54,439 bases of DNA from a virus. This document shows, one piece after another, positions 27,208 to 38,300 of the stretch. Where the stretch lies: IMG/VR virus record IMGVR_UViG_3300025674_000054, positions 1-54,439 of that record. One strand, given 5' to 3'. Position numbers and translations under genes: made by a program. Below the pieces are notes generated by a model. It was given only the letters and a program-made list of their open reading frames with translations. It was not told where the DNA came from and ran no database searches. Within the stretch, counting starts at the first letter, position 1. Every line of letters begins with the position of its first letter.

Positions 27208-28170
27208 ATGGCGGCTTTCAAACAATTCAATTCACAGGATATAATTGTATCGCCATTAGAAGTAAATAAATCATTTACTTTTAAAGGTGACGGCGAGCTC
27301 TCTGCTTCCAATGCCGATGTTAATAGATTTTTAGGAAAAAATGTAAATTTTACAGCTTCGGATAATTATATAACAGGATTTAATTCTGGTAGTTTAATTT
27401 TATCCCAATCTTCAGTATATGATTCAGTAAAAGAATTATATTATTCTAATTACTTAACTCAAAGCTTTGGTGATGATGCAATAACTGCTAGCGTACTTTT
27501 AGGCGCTGATAGAGCTGGCGATGTATTAATAGGTCCTAATGGATCTAACGGAAGATACGTAAATTATTTGCAATCTACATTAACACAATCACGTTACTTT
27601 CCAACAGGATCAAGTGAACAGGTTTTAGTATTTTCTATACCCTCTAAATTATATGGAGATTATATCCAACCAGAATCATTTGTATTAACTCTTGGTTATG
27701 ATAGTACTAATTTTACTGATTTAGCAGAAATTACAGATGATGGAGAAGGCAATTTATTATCTGCTAGTATTAATGTAGGACAAATATTTTATCCTCATGG
27801 TATTGCTGTAATAACACAACAAGATTTTGATGGAAACAGCTTAGAAAATGCATATTCTAATACAGAAATATCTTGTTCATTTTCAAGTTCATATACAATT
27901 TATGAAACACAATATAAATGTACTATAGATGAAACTGAATTTAATTTTTCACAAAATCCAAGTATAATATCAAGTAGTGTAACTAATAATGTTAATACTT
28001 CAAGTGGGGTGCCTTATGATTTTGCAACTGGTTCTTATTTTAGTCCTTATGTAACAACAGTAGGTATGTATAATGAAGACTTTGAATTATTAGCTGTGGG
28101 TAAATTAGCTCAACCTTTACCTACTTCACAAACAACTGATACAACAATTTTAGTAAATATAGATAGATAA
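27208..28170 (+). CDS. Structural protein, paralogue of the 26156 gene
   Basis: A 320-residue protein beginning FKQFNSQDIIVSPLEVNKS and ending VTTVGMYNEDFELLAVGKLA, aligned end to end with the 348-residue protein upstream. The middle differs. The last base of its stop is the first base of the next start (TAATG). The pair may form a hetero-oligomer linking fibre to baseplate; this is inference from duplication and order. Confidence 0.6.
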   Translation: MAAFKQFNSQDIIVSPLEVNKSFTFKGDGELSASNADVNRFLGKNVNFTASDNYITGFNSGSLILSQSSVYDSVKELYYSNYLTQSFGDDAITASVLLGADRAGDVLIGPNGSNGRYVNYLQSTLTQSRYFPTGSSEQVLVFSIPSKLYGDYIQPESFVLTLGYDSTNFTDLAEITDDGEGNLLSASINVGQIFYPHGIAVITQQDFDGNSLENAYSNTEISCSFSSSYTIYETQYKCTIDETEFNFSQNPSIISSSVTNNVNTSSGVPYDFATGSYFSPYVTTVGMYNEDFELLAVGKLAQPLPTSQTTDTTILVNIDR

Positions 28171-29303
28171 TGGCTTGTACTCTTTCAAATGTTGGAATTC
28201 AGACAGGATGTGTAATACAACCAAAACACGTATCACAATCTGTAGATGCTTTTACTAAAGCAGAAGCATATGATGTTACACTATCAGGTTCATTAATTGT
28301 AACAGGTAGTGTTGAATTTACAAGTTCTAATAGCTGTGTTATAGTAAAAGGAATTCCTCAAGTATCCCAAGATCATGTATTATCTTATAATTGTAATACT
28401 GGTAATATAAATTATGTTGCAGTTAGTGCACTTGGAATAGAAGCAGCTGCAAGTCCCTATATAACAGGAAGTAATTGTGTTATTTTACCTCGAGATGGAG
28501 ATAATGAATTAACAGGAGAACTTTCAGTAATTGGAGGTGGATATAGAAACTGTATTTTTGGTGTTTCAGAATACTCTGGGATACAATCCGGAATAGATAA
28601 TGTTATATCTGGTTCTAATTTTAACAATCAAAATTATATTGGAGGTGGAAATACAAATATAATGTGTAGTTATGACCTTCTTAGAAATACTATAGGAGGA
28701 GGATCAAATAACAAAATATGTGGGGATCTTGGTAATCTTACAGGAGGCGGTATTCAAACTAGTGTAATAGTAGGAGGAGATCAAAATATAATTTCCGGTT
28801 CTGCAGCTAGAACTGTAATTGTAGGTGGATTTAGAAACTGTATTATAGGATGTCAATCTTCACCATCTGCAAATGTAATTGTAGGTGGTATAGATAATAG
28901 TATTAAACCTAATTGTGTATACTCTAATTTTATTGGAACAGGAGGTAAAAATACTATTGATCCCACTATTGCAAACCCATCATGTGACCATATAGCTAAT
29001 GCTGTTATTGTTGCTGGATGCCTTAATACTGGCTCATGTCATAATACTTTTATCGCTGCAGGATGCTGTAATTACGCGTGTCATGAAGAAGCTTTTATTT
29101 TAGGTTCTTGTATTACAAGTTGTGCTGCATGTACAACCCACGTAAATAATTTAAATGTAGGATGTACTACACAAATGCAATTAAGAGATCCTATTGGTAC
29201 AGGCCAAATAGGAATGTTAGTAGCTTGTGATGCAGGGGGTGGAGCAGCTGAGTTGTATTTTCATGATGGAACTTCATATAAAAAAGTTTGTTTAGTACCA
29301 TAA
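28170..29303 (+). CDS. Cys-rich IGGG-repeat fibre protein
   Basis: A 377-residue protein. The N-terminal segment HVSQSVDAFTKAEAYDVTLS (about 19-40) is also at the start of the 4070-residue fibre. Residues about 115-320 consist of short repeats of the form (V/I)(I/V)GGGxxNxI, like the YadA-type head beta-roll, with many N-C-I steps and unusually many cysteines. The C terminus includes TTHVNNLNVG, also repeated in the giant fibre, and ends in a small beta domain (AAELYFHDGTSYKKVCL). It is probably a trimeric fibre. Confidence 0.7.
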   Translation: MACTLSNVGIQTGCVIQPKHVSQSVDAFTKAEAYDVTLSGSLIVTGSVEFTSSNSCVIVKGIPQVSQDHVLSYNCNTGNINYVAVSALGIEAAASPYITGSNCVILPRDGDNELTGELSVIGGGYRNCIFGVSEYSGIQSGIDNVISGSNFNNQNYIGGGNTNIMCSYDLLRNTIGGGSNNKICGDLGNLTGGGIQTSVIVGGDQNIISGSAARTVIVGGFRNCIIGCQSSPSANVIVGGIDNSIKPNCVYSNFIGTGGKNTIDPTIANPSCDHIANAVIVAGCLNTGSCHNTFIAAGCCNYACHEEAFILGSCITSCAACTTHVNNLNVGCTTQMQLRDPIGTGQIGMLVACDAGGGAAELYFHDGTSYKKVCLVP

Positions 29304-29317
29304 AAGAAAAAAGTTAA

Positions 29318-29330
29318 TATTTATAATAAA
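29318..29330 (+). promoter_or_regulatory. Late-type motif TATTTATAATAAA
   Basis: Exact 13-mer 5 nt before the start of the giant fibre gene. Confidence 0.6.
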
Positions 29331-29335
29331 ACCTG

Positions 29336-32300
29336 ATGGCCAAACAGTTAGAAAATATTTTTGACCCAAATGTTGATGAAATATCACAAGGGTTTACTAT
29401 TAATTCTTGGCATGTATCTCAATCCGTAGATGCATTTACAGCTCAAGATGCTTATGATATTTCAATATCAGGTTCTTTTAATAATACAGGTTCAGCAGGA
29501 TTTTCAGGAAGTGTATTTACCCCAGATTTACCAGACACAACAGCAGATTTTGAAGTAGTTGTTGTAGATAACACTTCAAAAGAATTAAAGAAAACAAACT
29601 TATTAAATGCCGGTTCTTCAGGTACAAGTGGTTCTTCAGGAACTTCAGGTAGCTCAGGTACATCAGGTTCATCAGGAACAAGCGGATCAAGTGGAACAAG
29701 TGGATCTTCAGGTAATAGTGGTTCTTCAGGTACATCAGGTGCGGATGGAGATAGATATGCTACTACTTCAGGTACATCAGAAACATTAGGAGATGGTAAT
29801 CAATGTATAACTGTTGAAACAGGACTAGCTTATACTGCAGGTCAAGAAATGATAATGGCCAACAGTGATACGGCTCTTCAAACAGCTTTAGTTGTTAGTT
29901 ACGACTCAGTTACTGGAATTTTATGTTATGGAGCTATTATACTTCAAATTGGTTCTGGAACTTATAGTAGTTGGCAAGTTAACTTATCAGGAAATGTAGC
30001 AGGTTCAAGTGGTACAAGTGGTTCATCAGGTACTTCAGGAACTTCTGGCTCATCAGGTCAACAAGGAGATCCAGGTACCTCAGGTTCATCGGGTACATCA
30101 GGTTCATCAGGAACAAGCGGATCAAGTGGTACCTCAGGATCTTCAGGTGAATCTGATAAATATGCAACAACTTCAGGTACATCATTTACTTTAGGTGGAA
30201 ATGGTACTATTACTGTAGAAACAGATTTAGCTTATACGCCTGCTCAATCTATTATTATTGTATATGATGTTAATAATTTTCAAGAATGTGAGGTTATAAC
30301 CTATAATAGTTCAACTGGTGAATTGGTATTTGGCTCACCTACAAGAACAGTAGGATCAGGAACATATTCAACTTGGACAGTTAACTTAGATGGTGCATCT
30401 GGTGGAGATGGTTCTTCTGGTACAAGTGGATCAAGTGGAACTTCAGGTTCTTCTGGTACAGCAGGTACAAGTGGCTCAAGCGGTACATCAGGAACATCTG
30501 GTTCTTCAGGAGTAAGTGGTTCTTCTGGTTCATCCGGAACATCAGGTTCAAGCGGTACGTCAGGTTCATCTGGCACTTCAGGTAGTTCAGGTAGTTCAGG
30601 AACAAGTGGTTCAAGTGGTAACTCTGGTACTTCAGGTTCTTCAGGAACTTCAGGCTCAAGTGGTGACTCAGGTACAAGTGGTTCTTCAGGTACATCAGGT
30701 ACATCAGGTACAAGTGGAACTAGCGGAACTTCTGGTTCATCTGGAACTTCAGGATCTTCAGGAACATCTGGTTCTTCAGGTACTTCTGGAACAGATGGAA
30801 CATCAGGTTCATCAGGAACAAGTGGTACATCAGGTTCAAGTGGTACTTCAGGAACTTCTGGAACTTCAGGAACAAGTGGATCAAGTGGAACTTCAGGTAG
30901 TTCAGGTGAAGATGGAACTTCGGGTAGTTCAGGAACAAGTGGTAGTTCAGGAACAAGTGGAACAAGTGGAACTAGTGGTTCTAGTGGAACAAGTGGTACA
31001 TCAGGTTCAAGTGGAACATCTGGAAGTTCTGGTTCAAGTGGAACTAGCGGAACTAGTGGTACAAGCGGAAGCTCAGGTACTAGTGGTACATCTGGAACTT
31101 CAGGTACATCAGGTTCATCAGGAACTAGTGGAACTTCAGGTTCAAGCGGTACAAGTGGTACTTCAGGAACTTCTGGAACAAGTGGAACTTCAGGTTCATC
31201 TGGCTCTTCAGGTACATCAGGAAATAGTGGTACAAGTGGATCGAGTGGTAATTCTGGAACTTCAGGTTCAAGTGGTACTTCTGGTTCATCTGGGACGTCA
31301 GGTACATCCGGTTCTTCTGGAACATCAGGAACAAGTGGTACATCTGGAACTTCGGGTAGTTCAGGAGAAGATGGTACTTCAGGTTCAAGTGGTACAAGCG
31401 GTTCAAGTGGTACATCAGACAAGTACGCAACAACTTCAGGTACATCATTTACTTTAGGGAATAGTGGGACAATAACAGTAGAAACAGGCTTAGCTTATAC
31501 AACAGCACAATCTATTATTATTGTATATGATATTGATAACTTCCAAGAATGTGAAGTTACATCTTATAATAGTGCAACAGGAGAACTTTCGTTTGATAGT
31601 CCTACTAGAACAGTAGGTTCAGGTACGTATTCAACATGGGAAGTAAACCTTGATGGTGCTTCAGGTGGAGATGGTAGTTCAGGTACAAGTGGTACTTCAG
31701 GTACATCAGGTTCAAGTGGTACAAGTGGAACATCCGGTACTAGTGGTTCATCAGGAACAAGTGGAACATCAGGTTCATCAGGAACAAGTGGTACATCAGG
31801 AACATCAGGATCATCAGGTAATTCAGGAACTTCAGGAAGTTCAGGTACAAGTGGTACTTCAGGTACATCAGGTACTTCTGGTACTAGTGGTACAAGTGGA
31901 TCTTCAGGTACATCAGGTACTTCAGGTTCATCGGGAACAAGTGGTACAAGTGGAACAAGTGGTTCAAGTGGAAATTCTGGAACATCTGGTTCATCAGGTA
32001 CATCAGGTTCAAGTGGAAATTCTGGAACATCTGGTTCATCAGGTACAAGTGGTACAAGTGGAACATCAGGTACAAGTGGATCAAGTGGTACTAGCGGTAG
32101 TTCTGGAGAAGACGGTACTTCAGGATCTTCAGGAACAAGTGGAAGTTCAGGTACAAGTGGTTCATCAGGAACAAATGGTACTTCTGGTACTTCAGGTTCA
32201 TCTGGAACAAGTGGTACAAGTGGTTCTTCTGGAACATCTGGGACATCTGGAACTAGTGGTTCTTCAGGAACTTCTGGTACATCAGGTTCAAGTGGAACTA

Positions 32301-35300
32301 GTGGTACAGATGGTACTTCTGGAACAAGTGGAACTTCAGGTTCATCAGGAACATCTGGTTCTTCAGGAACTTCAGGAACAAACGGAACAGATGGTACATC
32401 TGGTTCTAGTGGTAATTCTGGAACATCAGGTTCAAGTGGTACTAGCGGATCATCAGGAGATAGTGGTACAAGTGGTTCTTCAGGAACTTCAGGTACAGAC
32501 GGAACCTCAGGTTCAAGCGGTACAAGTGGTACAGATGGTACTTCAGGAAGTTCAGGTACGAGTGGGACCAGTGGAACTTCAGGTTCTAGTGGAACTAGTG
32601 GAACTTCAGGAACAAGTGGATCTAGTGGTACAAGTGGAACATCTGGAACTAGTGGTTCATCAGGAACAAGTGGTACAGATGGTACTTCAGGAAGTTCAGG
32701 TACTTCGGGTACAAGTGGAACTTCAGGTAGTTCAGGAACAAGCGGTCAAGATGGAACTTCAGGTTCATCAGGAACTTCTGGAACATCTGGTACATCTGGA
32801 ACAAGTGGATCTTCAGGAACTTCAGACAAATATAGAACAACTTCAACTACTTCGTTTACCTTAGGTAATAGTGGTACTTTAACAGTTGATGTTGGTTTAG
32901 CATATACACCTGCACAATCTATTATTATTGTTTATGATGTAGATAATTTCCAAGAGTGTGAAGTTATAACTTATAATGATGCAACAGGTGCTTTAGCATT
33001 TGATACCCCTACAAGAACAGTAGGTTCAGGTACATACACTTCTTGGACAGTTAATTTAGATGGTGCTTCAGGAGGAGATGGTTCTTCAGGTACAAGTGGA
33101 TCTTCTGGTACATCAGGTACTAGTGGTACAAGTGGTTCAAGTGGAACTAGTGGCTCAAGTGGTACTTCAGGTACATCTGGAACAAGTGGCTCTTCGGGAA
33201 CTTCAGGAACAAGTGGCTCATCAGGAACAAGTGGAACAAGTGGAAGTTCAGGTGAATCTGGTACAAGTGGAACTTCAGGTACTTCAGGTACATCAGGTAC
33301 TAGTGGTTCATCAGGTACAAGTGGATCTTCAGGAGTATCTGGTACATCAGGTTCAAGTGGTACAAGTGGTACAGATGGTACTTCGGGTACAGACGGAACT
33401 TCAGGATCAAGTGGAACTAGTGGAACTTCAGGAACAAGTGGTTCATCTGGAACTTCTGGTACTAGTGGAACATCAGGTTCAAGTGGTACAAGTGGTACAG
33501 ATGGTACTTCAGGAAGTTCAGGCACTTCAGGCACATCAGGAACTTCAGGTTCAAGTGGTACATCAGGTACTTCAGGAACAAGCGGTTCATCTGGTGCAAG
33601 TGGTCCAATAGGCCCTTATGAATATAATATTCCAGGAGACGAAGATTCAGGTATCCATCCTGTAAGTGGTTCAAATACTGCTGCAGGTTGTTGGTCAACT
33701 ATTGCTGGTGGTGAAAATAATTATGTTGGTCTTGGGGGTACAAAATACCACTTTATAGGAGGTGGTTGTGATAATACGGTAGGAACTTGTGCTGCAGGTC
33801 AAGTTATTGTTGGAGGATATTGTAACTATTCACAAGGTAGTGTTTCTGCTAATAAATCTGATTGGAACTTTATAGGAGCTGGTATTGAAAACTGTAATAT
33901 TGGTGGTGTAGCTGCTATTGTAGCTGGTAGAAATAATAAAATAGAAGGAACAGGCTTAGGAGCAGCTTATACGGGTGCATCTGGTAGTTTTATTGGAGCT
34001 GGTGCTAATAACTGCATTATTGCTGCATGTTGTTCTACAATTGTAGGAGGAAAATCAAACGTTAACTGTGGAGATCATAGTTTTATAGGAAGTGGACTTG
34101 AAAATAGTATTTCTAATAATGTTAGTGGAGGACCTCATGTTTTAGTAGGTGGTAGCTGTAATAAACTAGTTTCTTATGCAACAGCCTTTTTAGGAGGTGG
34201 ATCTAATAATACAATTGAAGTATCAGCAAATCAAACATCAGGTAACGTTTTAGTAGGTGGTAACAGTAATAAAATAACTGGTAGTTGCCAAGCCTACATG
34301 TTTATTGGGGGTGGTGCAAGTAATGTAATTTCAGGTAGTGATTCTGTATGTTATAGTAGTATTGTAGGTGGTCGTGGAAATATTCTAAAAGAAACTGAAA
34401 GATCCTTTATTGGAGGAGGTCAAGAAAATACAAGTTCTGCAGATTATACTTTTATAGGAGGTGGTTATCAAAACCGTGTTTTAGGAATATGTAGTACTAT
34501 AGTAGGAGGAAGAAATAATATAATAACTAGTGGTTGTAACTTTATAGGAGGTGGTCTTATTAACTGTATTTGTACAAGTACAACATCAGTAATTGTTGGT
34601 GGGATATATAATGAAATTCAAGGCTCACATTCTGGTGGATTTGTTGGAAGTGGTAATTGTAATACTATTTTAGGTTCTACAAATTCAGGACATGCAATTG
34701 TTACTGGTACATGCAACCGTGTTAGTAACCAAAACACTGGTGGGGGACATAATTTCATAGGAACTGGATGTCATAACCTTGCTTCAGGTTGTGCTGATAT
34801 TATTGTAGGAGGTTTCCATAATACAGCTTCTGCTAATTTTGCCTTTATAGCAGGTGGATGTGATAACTGTGTTACTCACCAACACTCTGTTATTCTAGGA
34901 TCAGAAATAACTTCAGTTTCAGATTGTACAACACACGTAAACCAACTTAATATTGGTACAGTTTCTACAGGTACAGAAAATGACGTACTAATCATTGCGT
35001 CAGATGGTACTGTTAAAAAGAAAACAGCAGCAGCAACTTCAGGTACATCAGGTACAAGTGGCTCAAGTGGAACTTCAGGTACTTCAGGTTCTTCAGGAAC
35101 AGGTGGTACTTCAGGTTCTTCAGGTAATAGTGGAACATCTGGTTCTTCAGGTACAAGTGGCACTAGCGGTACTAGTGGTACAAGCGGAAGTTCAGGTAAT
35201 TCAGGAACAAGCGGTTCTTCAGGTACATCAGGTACATCAGGAACAGATGGTACTAGTGGTTCAAGTGGTACTAGCGGAACAAGTGGTACATCAGGTTCAA

Positions 35301-38300
35301 GTGGTACAAGTGGTACAGATGGTACTTCAGGAAGTTCAGGCACTTCAGGTACATCTGGAACTTCAGGAACAGATGGCACTTCAGGTTCAAGTGGTACAAG
35401 TGGTTCTTCTGGAACTTCAGGATCAAGTGGTACAAGTGGAACTTCTGGATCAAGTGGTACAAGTGGTACAAGTGGCACTTCGGGAACATCAGGTTCAAGT
35501 GGTACAAGTGGTACATCAGGAACTAGTGGTTCAAGTGGATCATCAGACAAATATGCAACTACATCAGGAACTTCGTTTACATTAGGTAATAGCGGAACTA
35601 TAACTGTAGAAGCAGGTTTAGCATATACCCCGGCACAATCTATTATTATTGTATATGATACATCAAACTTCCAAGAGTGTGAAGTAATAACATATAACGA
35701 TTCTACAGGTGTTTTAGAATTTGATTCACCAACTAGAACAGTTGGTAGTGGAACATATTCAGTTTGGACTGTAAACCTAGATGGTGCTTCAGGTGGAGAC
35801 GGTAGCTCAGGTACAAGTGGTACTTCAGGTACATCTGGTTCTTCAGGAACAAGTGGAACTTCAGGAACAAGTGGTTCAAGTGGAACATCTGGTACATCAG
35901 GAACTAGTGGTTCTTCAGGAACAAGTGGCACTTCAGGAACTAGTGGTTCAAGTGGATCATCTGGTACATCAGGAACATCTGGTACTAGTGGTTCAAGTGG
36001 AGATTCAGGAACAAGTGGTTCAAGTGGAACATCTGGTACATCAGGAACAGATGGTACTAGTGGTTCAAGTGGTACTAGCGGAACAAGTGGTTCAAGTGGA
36101 ACATCTGGTACATCAGGAACTAGTGGTTCTTCAGGTAATAGTGGAACAAGCGGTTCTTCAGGTACTTCAGGAACAGATGGTACAAGTGGTACTTCTGGAT
36201 CTTCTGGAAATTCTGGTACATCAGGTTCAAGTGGTACTAGTGGTACTGATGGAACAAGTGGTACATCTGGAACTTCAGGAACAGATGGTACTTCAGGTTC
36301 AAGTGGTACAAGTGGAACAAGTGGAAGCTCAGGTACTTCAGGAACAAGTGGAACATCAGGAACCTCAGGTAGTAGTGGTAATTCAGGAACCAGTGGTTCA
36401 AGTGGAACTAGTGGTACAAATGGTACAAGTGGTACATCAGGTACTTCTGGTACAAGTGGTTCATCTGGTGCAAGTGGTCCAATAGGTCCTTATGAATATA
36501 ATACACCAGCATCAACAACTTCAGGTATTCAACCTGTAAGTGGTTCAAATACAGCTTCGGGTTGTATGTCAAATATTGGAGGAGGAGAAAATAATACTTC
36601 TGGGGGAGCTTGTTCAGTAATAGGAGGAGGAAGACAGAATGTAAATTGTTCAAACCTTAGTTTCGTAGGTGGTGGAGCACGCCATACTCTTGGAAGCGAC
36701 GTAACCCAGGATGTTTATAGCGTAATTGTAGGTGGTCTTTGTAATTGTGCTTTTGATTTTTACAACTTTATTGGTGGTGGTAATAAAAACTTTATCTCTT
36801 CTAGTGTAGGTGAAACTGGAACTGCAAATGTTGTAGTTGGAGGACAATGTAACCGTATTGGAGGTGCGTATAGTTTTATAGGAGGTGGTATTTGTAATTT
36901 CCTTACTGGTTCACGTGGTATTATTGTTGGGGGTTCAACTAACAAAAGTGTTTGTTTTGCTAATGATGATTTTGTTATAGTTGGAGGTTTTAGTAATGAA
37001 AACTGTGCAGATTATACTTTTATAGGGGGTGGTTGTTGCAATATAGCAAATCATAATCATGCTTTTATTCTTGGATCAGATATAACTTCAGTTTCAGCTT
37101 GTACAACACACGTAAACCAACTTAATATAGGCACTGTTAATACAGGTACAGAAAATGATGTTCTTATTATAGCATCAGATGGTACTGTTAAAAAGAAAAC
37201 AGCAGCAGCAAGCTCAGGTTCTTCTGGTACATCAGGTACAAGTGGCACTTCAGGTACAAGCGGTACTTCAGGTACATCTGGTTCTTCAGGAAACAGTGGT
37301 ACTTCAGGTTCATCGGGCACTAGTGGAACTTCAGGAACTAGTGGAACAAGTGGTTCATCAGGAAACAGTGGTACTAGCGGATCTTCAGGTACATCAGGAA
37401 CTAGCGGTACATCAGGTACTTCAGGTTCAAGTGGTACTAGTGGTACAAGCGGAAGTTCAGGCACAAGTGGTACTTCAGGAACATCAGGTACTTCAGGTAC
37501 AAGTGGTTCAAGTGGAACTTCAGGAACTTCAGGATCAAGTGGTACATCAGACAAATATAGAACAACATCAACTACTTCGTTTACTTTAGGTAACAGTGGA
37601 ACAATAACTGTAGAAACAGGATTAGCATACTCACCTGCACAATCCATTATTATTGTTTATGACGTTGATAATTTCCAAGAATGTGAGGTAACAACATACA
37701 ATAGTGGAACAGGTGCCCTTTCATTTGATAACCCAACAAGAACTGAAGGATCAGGAACATATACAAGTTGGACAGTTAACTTAGATGGTGCTTCAGGTGG
37801 AGACGGTAGCTCAGGAACTTCTGGTACTAGTGGATCATCAGGTACATCTGGTACAAGCGGAACTAGTGGTACAAATGGAACAAGTGGTTCATCTGGTACT
37901 TCTGGTACTAGTGGATCATCAGGTACATCTGGTACAAGTGGAACTAGTGGAACTAGTGGTACTTCTGGATCTTCTGGAAATTCTGGTACTTCAGGATCTT
38001 CAGGAACAAGTGGTACAAGCGGTACTTCAGGAACAAGTGGTTCTTCAGGAAACAGTGGAACAAGCGGTTCAAGTGGAACATCTGGTACAAATGGAACAGA
38101 TGGTACTAGCGGTTCAAGTGGTACAAGTGGTACAAGCGGAAGCTCAGGTACTTCAGGTACTAGTGGATCATCAGGTACTTCTGGAACAAGTGGAACTTCA
38201 GGTACGTCAGGAACAAGCGGTACAAGTGGATCTTCAGGAGTATCTGGAACATCAGGTTCATCTGGTACAAGCGGAACTAGTGGTACAAATGGAACAAGTG

